Shown piece by piece: positions 24,401-35,500 of a stretch of DNA of 64,000 nt. A model generated the notes under the pieces. That model made no database searches. It was not told the origin of the DNA and saw only the letters and a list, made by a program, of their open reading frames with translations. Made by a program: the position numbers and the translations under genes. This DNA comes from Hyaloscypha bicolor E (Eukaryota; Ascomycota; Leotiomycetes; Helotiales; Hyaloscyphaceae): assembly GCF_002865645.1 (NCBI RefSeq), contig NW_020194517.1, positions 62,001 through 126,000 on the forward strand, in the 5' to 3' direction. Position 1 is the stretch's first letter; every line of letters begins with the position of its first letter.

Positions 24401-24936
24401 AGGGTATTAAAGTAAATATTTTACTCTTAAATATTTTATTTATAATAAGAAATTTAGAAAGTGAAATATTATAATTCCGGAAGAATCTAAAGCTCAAAGA
24501 ACTTAATTTAATAATAAAATCGAAGTAGTAATTAAAGAGCTTTAAGGGCATATATAGGGCATATATTTTAGAGAGAGAATTCTATAGATATAAGTATTAT
24601 ATAAGTAGAAAAGATAGTTTCTAAAAAGGTAGTTTTAGGACTAAAAGAAGTTAGTTTTAAAGAATAATAGAAGTTAAATAAATAGATAATTAAATAACTA
24701 ATTACTTATTAATTAATAAGAGCTAGATATCTTTTTTATAGGCTACTAAATACTTTTATAAAATTAATAAGTAATTTTTTCCTTTAATATAAAATAGACT
24801 AGATTTGTTTTAGGCTATTAAATACTTTTAGAACTAATCTAAAATCTTCTCTAATTTATATATATATAATAGGTCTTATTCTAATCTAAATATAAACTAA
24901 TTAGTATTAGTTTACTAGTAATATATAATAATATTA

Positions 24937-25182
24937 TATAAATATAAAAATACTAGTTATATTAGTTAGTAAAGTTATTATTATTTAGAAATAAGAATTA
25001 TAATATTATAATATTAATATATAATTTCTAAATCTACTAAGCCTAAAGAAATCTAGTTTACTAGTTGAATTACTAATAGAATATAAAGTTATATAACTAT
25101 ATCTTATATTTCATTACTTATATCCTATATTCCGTATTTCGTAACTATATATATAACTCCTAAAGAAATAGCTATATTAATA
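24937..25182 (-). repeat. LTR of Copia-like copy B (right, 5' in element sense)
   Basis: Direct repeat of 18,761-19,028. Ends are set by where the two copies stop matching. No matching target-site duplication is visible next to the pair, possibly because of RIP. Confidence 0.65.
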
Positions 25183-25794
25183 AAAATATATAATATTAAT
25201 TTAATATCTTTAATTATATAATAAATATTATAATTTTTTAGCTATTTATATAGGCTTTAAAATAAAATTAATAATAATAGTTTTTAAAAGTTTTTAAATA
25301 TTAATATATTTCTAATTTCTAATTATATTATTATATATAATTTTTTAATATAAAATAATTTAATATAAAATAATTTATTTTTTATTAGTTTTAAATTTTA
25401 AAGTTAATATTAATAGTTTTTATATTTAAATATTACTAATTTCTAATATTATTAATAATAATATTACTTTTATTTTTTATATAAATACTTATAATTCGAG
25501 GTTTAAAACTATAGTTTACTAGAAAATAATTAATTAAAATATATTAGAAAATAATAAATAATATAATACTACTTTTATAATATATAATAATATATATTTA
25601 ATTCTTTTTTATTTGCTTTTTATTTAAAAGTATTATAAATTATATATAAGTTTATTAATTTTATAATAAAAATATTATAAATAATATATTAAAGTAAATA
25701 TATTATATAATAAAATAATATATATATAAATAAAACTTTATTTTATTTAACTAATTTTTTAAATAAAACTTAATAAAAAAAAATTATATTATAT
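25183..25794. other. AT-rich spacer, no recognisable feature
   Basis: Extremely TA-rich sequence between the Copia-like LTR and the DNA transposon. I see no open frame, repeat boundary or RNA gene. It is probably further transposon sequence mutated beyond reading. Confidence 0.5.
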
Positions 25795-25839
25795 AATAAC
25801 CGAGATTTAAAATTAATATATATATCTAATTAATATATA
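25795..25839 (+). repeat. Left inverted terminal repeat
   Basis: Starts aataaccgagatttaa and pairs with the complement of 27,925-27,969. The match is strong for the first 33 bases and then becomes patchy. Confidence 0.8.
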
Positions 25840-27924
25840 TTTAATTTTCTAGCTTATTACGGAATTAATTAATTAATTATTAAATAATTATATAATTAAT
25901 TAGTCTGAAATTAAAAATATAAAGTAATTAAATTAGATATATTAAATTAGCTAATTAGAATTTTTTATTTTTTAAGATATTATAGTAAAATAATCTCTTT
26001 TCCTAATCGGGAGATCTATATTATTTCTATAGCTTTAGAATTATTTTCTTTTATTATTACTACTTCTTGAGTTCCTAAATTTAATAAAATCGAAAACTTT
26101 ATTTTTAATATTATTATATAAGACGATTTAGCCTTTTTAGTAATATTTCTAATTATAGTAGCTATTTTTCTAACTATTACTTATTCTAAAACCTCTAATT
26201 TATACTTTTTCTTTTTTATTTAATTAATAATTTCTTTTTCCTCTATTTTTTTTTTTTAGCTTTTCTAACTCTTTATCTTACTTTTTTAAAGTATTTTCTA
26301 TAGCTTTAGTAATTTTTATATTTTTTTTTATCTTTTATTTATCTAATTTATCTTATTTAGTTTTTATAATTTTCCTATTCTTATATATAATTATAGCTAG
26401 TATTTTAGTTATTCTAAAAAACTAGGTCTTCCTATAGGCTCTTTTATTAAATTAAGCTTTTTCCTATAATAAATTTTTTTTAATTTATAAAGCTTTCTTT
26501 AAATCCTCTATATAGTATTCTATAATAAAAGCCTTTACTATATTTATTTTATTTACTTTAGTAAGCTTACGAAATATATTCTTTATTAAATTTTTAGTAT
26601 ATATTTTTATAAATTACTATATATGTTTTATAATATAAAAAATTTAAATTATATTAAAAGATATTTTTAAAGAAGTTTCTAGCTTTAGTAAAGTAATTAA
26701 ATTAAAAATAACTTATAATTTATAAAGTTATATTTTAGTTTTATTTTATATTAATAAAATATTTAATTCTAATATATTTCTATTTTATATAGATTTAAAA
26801 GTATTCTAAAATATTCTTTTTATTATAATAATAATATTTCTATTCTTTTCTATAATTTTATTAATCTCAATAATATAATATATAGTTAATAAAAGAAAAT
26901 AACTAATATTAAAAGGCTAAAAATAAAATTAGAAATAAAATCTTAAGCTAATTATATATTCTAATAAACTTTATATTAATATAGCTAGAATATTTATTTA
27001 TAATTAAAAGCCTTTTTTTATATTCTGCTTTTATATAGGTAATAGAATTAAAACCCTAAATAAGATAGGTTAATCTAAAGATATTAGAAAACTATTTATT
27101 TACTAATAATATAAAAAAAAAATTTATTTCTTCTTTTAATTTTCTAGCTAGAAATCTTAAAAATCTCTAAAGATTTCTTTATAAATTAAAGCAAGTGAGA
27201 TCTTTATATTATTTATATAAATAATAATAAATAAGCTAATAAACTCTTATAAGCTATTCTATTTTATTTCCTTAATTTTTCTATTATTATATAGCTTTTT
27301 TATTATTATATATTTTAAAATACAAATAATTCTAATTAAAAAATTCTTTTTATTCTAATTATATATATTTTCTACTATAATATTATAATCCTCGATTGCT
27401 TTAATTAACTAAATAGAGAAATATAAGTATTAGCTATTTTATTTAGAAAATTTATAAGAAATAAAAATAATACTAAAATAAATAATATTAAATTAAAAAA
27501 GAATTAAATATAAGACCTATATTCCGATTTTATTTATAGATTATTAATATTATATAAATAAAGACTTTTAAGCCAGAATAAATATTACTAAATAAAACTA
27601 GCTATTTAATTCTTATTTATATTATATTTAATTATTTTCTTTATAAGGTTTTTAATAATATAAATAGTAAAAGAAAGGCCTCGGATTATAAGCTTATTAA
27701 TTTAATTAATTAAAGCCTCTTTTTATATATTAATAAAAAGTTTATAATATATAGAAATGCCTTTATACTTTTATATAAATATTATTTATTTAATTCTAAA
27801 TTTTTTACTAATTTTAATATAATTAGGAATTAATTACTTATTTAATATATTAAATACTTTTTCTATATCTTATTTATTAATTATTTTATTAATTTTTGAA
27901 ATTAGTAATATAATTTAGAAGAAA

Positions 27925-27969
27925 TATATATTAGCTTAATATATATATTAACCTTAAATCTCGGTTATT
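27925..27969 (-). repeat. Right inverted terminal repeat
   Basis: Complement of the left repeat; plus strand reads ttaaatctcggttatt at its outer end. Confidence 0.8.
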
Positions 27970-28290
27970 TAATTATATAACTTAAAAATAATAAAATATA
28001 ATTTTATAATTTTATATTATATATATAACCCGATTAGTAAACTAGTTTTTATTAGGCTTAATAAATTTAAAAGAAATATATTAATATTATAATATTAAAT
28101 TTTTAAGTTTTTTTAAAGTTTTAAAAATAAAAATATTAACTTTTTTAAAAAATTTATTAAAATATTACTAATTATTATATAATAAAAACTTATAATTAAA
28201 TTTTTTATAATATTTAAAAAATATTATTAATATTATTATTATTTATATAATAAATTAAAATTAAAGAAAACTTTTTTTTTTGTTTTTAGT
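27970..28290. other. AT-rich spacer up to the isochore edge
   Basis: TA-rich sequence without a recognisable element. Base composition changes abruptly at about 28,290-28,320, from almost pure A/T to balanced sequence (gtctgccccttaattaatacccccag). Confidence 0.5.
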
Positions 28291-29226
28291 ATTCTTTACT
28301 TTAAGTTAGTCTGCCCCTTAATTAATACCCCCAGTCGACACCGGGGGCAGGGGAGGGGTCGTCTTACATATAGTCTTGCCGAAAGCACTAGTATGCCTGC
28401 TTCCATTTCCATCAACATGCCCCACTCTAGCGGCGGTAGTGCAGATGCAGGCGCTCATGCACCATCGTCGCCGGCTATTACTGGCATTAGCATCACCTGA
28501 GGCTCGCAACTGTACGTGTGGTGAAACTACACGTGGCCCAGCTCAACTCGACTCAACTCGTGAAAGATTTGGGACATAGACAGAAGGCAGCAAGTAGCAG
28601 AAAGGTGGTAGAGAAAGAGAAGGTAGCAGATAGGAAGATGGTAGCACGGTTAGGGGAGGAAAAGAACAAGAAAGTAAAAAAGGGGGGGGCCTGATGAGCT
28701 TGAGGTTGTTGTTGAGATGAGCCAAGCCGGAGCGCTCTGCGCGATAAGATTGTCAAGGTACCAACCAAACCAAACCAAGAGAGGCGAACTCGAGTACCCT
28801 CTGCCGTCGCCGGCAGTTCTGCAGCTAGACGTCCCGAAGCTTCATGTGAAATGAATACAGTGAGAAAAGGCATCCAGATTCCTCCAAATCTAACCTCGGA
28901 AACGGCTGGTGTACCCCAGACTCTCTCGATGAGGCAGGCTAGTGCTGATCCTTGACTGAACCTCGGCCTGTGTCACATGCAGCGGAATCCTCAAAAAGTA
29001 CAGTCGCAAAAAGAGCTGACACTCGAAGTTCTTGGCCATGACAAGAAACACTTCTTTACACTACCCCTTCGCTCCCAATTAACATATACCACTCCGCAAC
29101 TTCTCCTTCTCCTTCTCTCCCCCTTCTCAATTTCGTCTTTCCCTGCCTGCGACTCCACCGTAACGGCAATTTCAACTGGAGGAACCCTTACGAACCCCCA
29201 AGCAACTTCACGGCCTCCCACTCGCC
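28291..29226. other. Edge of gene-bearing DNA; upstream region of the SCP2 gene
   Basis: Balanced composition, with no frame that carries a recognisable domain. Short overlapping frames on both strands lack family similarity. The last 100-150 bases before 29,227 are C/T-rich (ccttctccttctctccccc), a common fungal core promoter and leader feature. The rest may hold regulatory sequence. Confidence 0.5.
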
Positions 29227-29776
29227 ATGTCTCTCAAGAACGGTGCTGGACGCCGCGCACCGTTTTCTGGAAATAAGGCTAATCCGTCTACTAGATGCTT
29301 TCCCCTCTTCGGAGGCCTTTGAAGCCATCAACGCTGCTCTCCAATCGTCCGACACTGAGCGGAAAGATGCAATTAAGCAAGGAAATGCCGTATTCGCTTT
29401 CACGTTAAAGAACAAGGCCGGCGAGACGGAGAGCTGGCATATCGATCTGAAGAACAAGGGAGAGGTAGGGAAGGGGCTTGGAGACAAGCCAACAGGTAAG
29501 AAAGCCTTCTTGTTGACCGAATTGATCATTTCGGCTGGACAATGAATGACGTTTATCATGTCGGAGGTTGCTGTGCTGTGCAGACGGGGGCTGACCTCTT
29601 CCCAAACAGTGACCCTATCACTCTCTGACGATGACTTTGGCAAATTGGTTAATGGCAAGGCAAACGCCCAACGACTATTCATGGGAGGCAAATTGAAGGT
29701 CAAGGGAGATGTCATGAAGGCCACCAAGATGGAGCCGATTTTGAAGAAGGCTCAGGCAGTGAAGGCAAAACTGTAG
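29227..29776 (+). CDS. SCP2-domain sterol/lipid carrier protein, peroxisomal (POX18-like)
   Basis: The rebuilt gene has three exons, 29,227-29,242, 29,295-29,495 and 29,610-29,776, giving 127 residues. The first exon is only 16 nt (ATGTCTCTCAAGAACG). Joining it to exon 2 gives MSLKNDAFPSSEAF, the usual start of fungal members. The protein is one SCP2 domain (about residues 10-120), seen in the FTLKNKAG...SWHIDLKNKGEVGKG and MGGKLKVKGDVMKATKMEPIL stretches. It ends in AKL, a type 1 peroxisomal targeting signal. Family members bind sterols and fatty acyl-CoAs non-specifically and support peroxisomal fatty-acid metabolism. Intron 1 (52 bp) uses a weak GTGCTG donor and has a good branch site (ggctaatc). 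Intron 2 is 114 bp. Exon phases add up to a complete frame. Confidence 0.9.
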
Positions 29777-30129
29777 ATGCACTTGGCACTTGTAAAATAC
29801 TATTTTTGACACTCAAAGCCTCTTATTGGTATCCTTGTGCTTGGACGTCCGGCCGTCCTCGAGTCACTCTCCCCCTTTTATCACCTGCCCAATTGGTTCC
29901 ATCCCAGAACGCCGCCGCCATCTGGATACTTCATCCCTAGGAAGTCAAGAATTAAGTCTTTGGTGCAAGCACTTGCGGCGCGGGTTCCCTGTCAAGAGAC
30001 CCAAGAATGGGGGGATGACTAGTTCTATTTACTTTACTGGTGAAGAGCGCACAATACTTAGTGCCCGCGATCCCACCTTCCCGTCAGCCTGCACCCCTCC
30101 CTACCTTTACCTCTTTCTGTACAACAGCA
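29777..30129. other. Intergenic spacer, SCP2 gene to ADGF gene
   Basis: 353 bp between two genes on the same strand. It must hold the 3' end of the SCP2 transcript and the promoter of the next gene. The final 60 bases are C/T-rich. No further feature is seen. Confidence 0.5.
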
Positions 30130-32014
30130 ATGTCGAGGGTCAAAGATCTTCCTTGGCCGTCACTGATGCCAGATGATGAATGGGCGGAAGTCCTGGAAGG
30201 GATTCCTGCCAAGGATGAGCCTTTCATCAACAAGTATCTTGATGGCCGCGAGGCGCTGATCGCTCAGGAAAAGAAGCAGAGGAGCGGTAAGCAGGATTTC
30301 TTCTCGACGGCCTCCCCAATTGACAAGAAGCTCAGACCATACATTCCGCCAATCTCTCTCGCCTCTTGCTAAGGAAGCTTGCTCGATCGTCGACCGTATT
30401 CGAGATGAGGAACGTCGTACAGTATGGACCTCCGAGTTCGAAGATATCCTGGCTCAGAAGACAGGAGCGAATGTTTATCCCGGCATGATGTTTAGTCTGG
30501 CAAAGAAACGCATGGAAGCGACAAAACTATGGCAAATTGTGAGGAAGATGCCCAAAGGGGCTTTACTACACGCCCATATGGATGCTATGGTAGATTTCGA
30601 TTACTTGTTTGCTGTGCTGCTTGAGACGGAGGGAATGCATATTCATTGCATGTACCCTCTCCACACCCCGGCTGCTCTTGACGGAGCTCCAATAAAATTC
30701 AAGTTTCTGACTGCAGAAAGGGGTATTGTTCTGGATCCGTGATTTGTTCATGTGTGCTGACATTTGACAGGAAGTGGAAGGTCCATCTGGAGTCCAGAGT
30801 ATGTTCCAGACACACCAGTCCTTCTCACCAAAGCCGCAGATTCGTTTCCAGATGGCGGTAGAGCAGGCTTCCTATCCTGGCTCAAGGGTCGTTGTACTAT
30901 CACCAGCATCGAATCTATTGAACACCATCACGGAGTAGATGCTGTCTGGAGAAAGTTCTCCTCTGTTTTCACGATCCTCAACACAATCATCTTCTATGAG
31001 CCAATTTTCAGACGCTTCATGAGGCGGATGATGCAGCAGTTGCATGCTGATGGGGTCAAGTGGGTTGACTTACGATTAGCCTTTACCTTCTTCTATTACG
31101 CTGAGGGCAAGGAACAGCCCGAGGCTAGTTATGAGAGAATGTTCAAGGTCTTTGGAGAAGAGATCGAGAAGTTCAAGGCTCACGAGGAAGGCAAGGATTT
31201 CTGGGGTGCCAGAATGATTTGGACAGGAATCCGAGCACTTGATACCAGAAAAATTGTCGAGGACATGGATGCATGCATCTCAATCAAGCTGGCTTTCCCC
31301 GACCTCATCTCGGGCTACGACCTTGTGGGCCAAGAAGACGGCGGTCGACCCCTCAAGGACCTCCTACCCGAACTATTCTGGTTCAAAAAACAGTGCGCCG
31401 AGGAAGGGATAGACATCCCCTTTTTCTTCCACGCCGGCGAGTGCCTCGGTGATGGCAATGCTACAGATCAAAACCTGTTCGACGCCGTCCTGCTGGGAAC
31501 TCGAAGAATCGGCCACGGGTTCTCTCTCTACAAACACCCGCTCCTGATCGACATGGTTAAAGATAAGAAAATCCTCGTTGAGAGCTGCCCGATCTCCAAC
31601 GAGGTTCTCCGTCTCTGCGCCTCTGTTATGTCGCACCCGTTGCCAGCACTCCTCGCCCGCGGCGTCTCTTGTTCTCTATGCAACGATGATCCAGCGATTC
31701 TTGGCCAAGACACTGCTGGCATGACGCATGATTTCTGGCAGGCATTGCAAGGATGGGATAGCCTAGGCCTCGCTGGCCTTGGATCTCTTGCTGAGAACAG
31801 CGTCCGCTGGGCTGCATTTGAGGATCAAAGCTCTTCAGTGTGGGTCCACGACATCAAAGAAGCAACTCTGGGGAGTGGCGTGAGAGCCAAGAGGATGAAG
31901 GAGTGGAGTGTGGGGTGGGAGCAGTTTTGCCTCTGGATTGTCACTGAATTTGGGGATGATGGTGAAAGCATCAAGAAACTTAGAAGGGAGACGAGCCTGG
32001 ACGCCCAGGATTAG
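30130..32014 (+). CDS. Adenosine deaminase-related protein (ADGF/CECR1 type)
   Basis: Three exons, 30,130-30,286, 30,336-30,722 and 30,771-32,014, give 595 residues with consistent phases; introns are 49 and 48 bp. Metal-dependent amidohydrolase motifs are in the expected order: LLHAHMDAM (the His-x-His zinc site, about residue 132), FFFHAGE (about 400, zinc His and catalytic Glu), RIGHGFSL, VESCPISNEVL, and SLCNDDPAILG (about 486, zinc Asp). The VESCPISN and HAGE stretches and the length are typical of the adenosine deaminase-related growth factor family, longer than classical adenosine deaminase. The expected reaction is adenosine to inosine plus ammonia. I see no N-terminal signal peptide, unlike secreted animal ADGF, so it is probably intracellular. 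Exon 1 joins as QRSDHTFRQSLSP, which supports the splice choice. Activity of fungal members on adenosine is inferred. Confidence 0.9.
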
Positions 32015-32581
32015 ATACAGTGTGTTGTTTTCTGCGTTTGTGATTTTGGGATGGTTGTTTAGAGTTCGTCCAGCCCTAAACGGCAGGCGTCATGGAAGGA
32101 ACATCGAGGCTCGAGTCAAAATTCAACATTGGCATGCAAAGCGTTAGGTTTATGGGATCGGAAATAAAATCCCTGCACCGAACACTAGCATAATGCTTCA
32201 TTTACTAACTTGAGACCAGGGAGATCGCTCATGCCACGAGGGAGGCTGGATGATATTTCGACCATTTGCTTTATTTACTTAGTACCACCACCACCACAAA
32301 ATCAAGGTTCTGTCTGAGTATCAACGAACCCATCTATGACATCTAAAACGAGCAATCATCGCTATGCAACGCCAGGCCAATGCCATGCAATCCCTTGATG
32401 CAGTTTTAGACACGAGGAAAAAAAGGTCCAAGCCCCCCCATATTCATGCCCATTTTTCTACATAGCTCTCTCCACTCTTCCATAAACCCTATCTATCGAA
32501 GTTCGAAACCACCAATGCCATCTCAATAAATCGACCAAGAAGCGCGCCAAAGTAACGCCAGATAGCCAGAGTCTGGCCATC
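32015..32581. other. Intergenic spacer between convergent genes
   Basis: 567 bp between the 3' ends of the ADGF and nucleoporin genes, so it holds two transcript ends. It contains a short (CCA)n run near 32,284-32,297. Nothing else is recognised. Confidence 0.5.
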
Positions 32582-35500
32582 TTATGTGGGCTTGTTGGCC
32601 TCGAGAATCTCAGCCAGAGCCTTGGCAAATGCTGGCGTCTTGACTTGCAGAATCCACGTCTCCAATCCGGCTCCATTATCCAAAGGCGTCAAAAATTTCA
32701 CCGTCTTCTCTTTCGCCTCATACTTGACCCCGGAAAGGAGGCCTTTGTTGAGAATGATCAAGCCCGTTGGATCCATACGAAGTAGAATTCTCGACACACC
32801 GGTCTCTTTGTGCTTGAGAACTCTCAACGGCCCCACACCCTTGCTCTCCCATGCATTGTTATCACCACCTTTCTTGGGAGAATATTTCAGTGCCTTCGCG
32901 CGAACTTCGTGGACAACCTCCTCATGTTCTTCACCAGGACCTCTGGTGCTCAAATTGAATGGTACATACTTTTCTTTCTCTGCTTCACCGTCACCATCGC
33001 CCGAATTATCTCCGTCCGTGGTCCCGCCTGGAGTTGTCGCACGAGAAGTAGTTGCTGATGCAGCTGCGGATGGGAAGAGCGATGAGGTTGTGCTAGGGGC
33101 ACCAAAAGCAAAGCCAACAGTGCCTGGAGTTGAGCCTGCGGGATTGCTGGTTGTACCAAATAAGGTGGAGAGCGGAGCAGCTGGCTTGCTCTCCCCGCTA
33201 GCAGTCCCAAATAGATTTGAGAGTGGTTTTGATGTCGAACCAGGAGTCTTATTGAGACTACTAAAGATACTCGAAGGACTTCCAGTCTTAGTCGGGGTTG
33301 CGGCCGTAACACTAACTGTTGGAGTGGGATCCTGGCCATCCTTGCTCGGTGTAGAACTGCCAAATCTGATCGGGCTGTCGGGCTTCCAAGTGTTGTCACT
33401 TGGAGCGGCAGTACTCTTGTTGAATACGCTTTTCATATCACTAAATGGACTGGCAGTATTTGGTTGTGTATTCTCTTTCTCTTTCTCTTCGTCGTCGAAG
33501 GTACGGCGGACCACGTTCCCATTGCTGTCTTTAGTGATTCTGTCGAAAAGTCCCCCAGTAAAGCCCCCCATTGGTGTACTAGTCCCGGAAGGTGATGGAT
33601 TAATGACTTTAGTGATTCTGTCAAAGAGTCCCCCTGTAAACTGGCCTGTTGGTGTACTGGTTCCCGAAAGCGAGGCACTCCCGAACTTGGAAGCAAAGGG
33701 GTTGGTCTTCTTTGCAGAAGCCAGGCCGGGACCCGTTTCTTCAGCAGGCGTGCCTAGTCCACTTGCACTCTCTCCATCCGGCTGATACGTGGGGTCTTTC
33801 TTCTCCGAGTCCACTTCGGGCTCACTTGCTTCATCCCCACTCTCATCGTCCGCATCACCACCCTTACCACTATCGGCATCAGAAAGGTGACCGAAGATGT
33901 TGTTGCCAATCTTGACAGGCTTTCCTGGTATATGACCGTCGAGGACAGACCCAGTGGAGCTGCCAAAACCCGGAGTTGGTGTTCTCGAGCTATTCACGGA
34001 GCTGGACATGCTGTTAGACGCCTGGGAGGATGGGTTCTGACCAAATAGCGAGTTCGGGAACGTTGATGGTTGGGTTCCAGCTATGCTTGCCTGGTTGCTA
34101 CCTTCCTTGATAGTCGATGAGATCGTAGCCGATGGTACAAACGTGAAACCCTTAGAAGTTTTCGCAATTTCTTCCATTTCCTTCATCTTTTCAAGTTCCC
34201 TTGCTCTCCAGTTTGCCTTAAATTCTTCGAGGTCATCGTCCGAGTCGTACTCCTCGTCTATGGCCTTCTGCAATTCTTTTTCTTTGGCCTCCTTCGCCTT
34301 CTGACGAAATTGCTCTGGAAAATTTGTTGCAACATTGCCGAATTTCGGAACCTTCAAGACGTTTGAATTCTGGTCCATGTTAACAAGGCCAGCCGCGGCA
34401 TTAGAAGGTGCTGAAAGCTTTGGAGTGAACACATTCGGAGTTCCTGATGTTGCGCCCGGGGCGAAAAGGTTCTGGGAAGAGACTGAAGAGGGTGCCGATG
34501 TGGCTTTTGTACCAAACACACTCGAAGATGGACCATTCGTAAACTTGACAGAAGAAGAAACGCCTGGGAGGCTTGCGAAAGCATTAGTCCGAGGGGCATC
34601 ATCCTTTGGCGTTTCCGGAATTGCTGCCATCTTTCTCTCCGGGCTGCTGTTCCCTAAAGACTTTGACGGGCTGTCAAGAATGTTTCTGAAAATGTTTGAA
34701 GTGGAAGAACCTGACGAGCTGGATTCCATGGTTCCGTTCGCTTTTGGTGTCTTCAATTGTCGCAGAGGGTTGCGTGCCACAGAGTCTTTTGTAATCTGGT
34801 TGTCGGCCTGTCGCTTGAGTGGGGTTTCCGAGGAAGAAGGGAGTCCTGACGAGGGAGCTTTCCACGATTGAAGATTGTTCCCGTTGACAGAAGCGGAAGC
34901 TTGTCCATTGGAATTGATCTCACTATTGGCAAGACCTCGAGCGGAACTTGATGGATCGATCTGTCTCGTTCGCTTCGTCGGATTTTCATTTTCCCGGTCC
35001 TCGTCATCAAGTTTCCTCTTTGACTGTTGTTCATGCGGCTTGGTAGAAGCGAATTCGATGCTCTGCTTTGACCGTTTGTAGGCGTGGTCAGCTCCATCAG
35101 TCACCTCGCCCATCTTCCGCTTCAACTCGAGGGTATCCCCCATTATCAACCCACGTTGCTGTATACAAAACTCTAGAACAGGTGTGGCATCCTCATCAGG
35201 ATTAACTGAAGCGAAAAAGTCTGACATCGCCTGATGGAGGATACGCATTCGAATTCCTTGGTAGAAAGCCATCTTCTGAAACCCGGTGTAATTTGGGGGT
35301 AGTAGATGCGCCATATCTTCTTCCGTCATCTCACTCACTTCCTTCATTTGTTGCCGAGCTGAAGTGTTTTTTCTTTGCAAAGCCTCACTCTGGACAGATT
35401 CACTAGTGGAGGTAGCTGGGGCGTCCGGAACCAAAGACGAACCACTTAATCTCTGTGGGCTCTTCGAATGCTCCAGGCTTGGGAACATACCGTTAGGAGG

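Larger units (their letters stand above)
18761..25182 (-). mobile_element. Copia-like LTR retrotransposon, copy B, full length but RIP-dead
   Basis: Direct repeats of about 250-270 bp at 18,761-19,028 and 24,937-25,182 bracket 6.4 kb, a usual length for a fungal Copia element. Both start tataaatataaaaatac and end near gaaatagctatactaata / gaaatagctatattaata. On the minus strand, about 22,860-22,740 reads as a damaged Cys/His region followed by YFIYKKPKYYL and a KYILEK-like end, which resembles the CFVCKK...WKHT stretch of fungal Copia gag proteins with Cys turned to Tyr and Trp to stop. This puts gag on the right and pol on the left. I did not identify RT or integrase motifs with certainty, so Copia is a tentative label while the LTR structure is firm. 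Confidence 0.6.
25795..27969 (-). mobile_element. Fot1/pogo-type DNA transposon, RIP-inactivated
   Basis: Inverted terminal repeats of about 40-45 bp face each other at 25,795 and 27,969, both starting AATAACCGAGATTTAA read inwards. The 2,175-bp length fits the Fot1/pogo group of Tc1/mariner transposons. On the minus strand, about 27,735-27,640 translates to KEALIN, a stop (probably a former Trp), then INKL and RGL, matching the helix-turn-helix CENP-B-like DNA-binding domain of these transposases (E-E-A-L-x-x-W-I-x-x-L...RG). The rest of the transposase frame is destroyed by stops, and I could not place the DDE catalytic residues. TA is available on both flanks, but the surrounding sequence is too TA-rich for this to count as evidence of a target duplication. 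Confidence 0.75.

Noticed and set aside
14200..28290. Possible mitochondrial insertion because of extreme A/T content
   Set aside because: Recognisable Gypsy, Copia-like and pogo remnants with transition-type damage explain the composition; no mitochondrial gene or tRNA was seen.
32586..33785. 399-codon plus-strand frame antisense to the nucleoporin
   Set aside because: It lies wholly inside the 1,579-codon nucleoporin frame. Its composition (Val/Leu/Pro/Gly) is the complement of FG/Ser-rich codons, and it has no domain.
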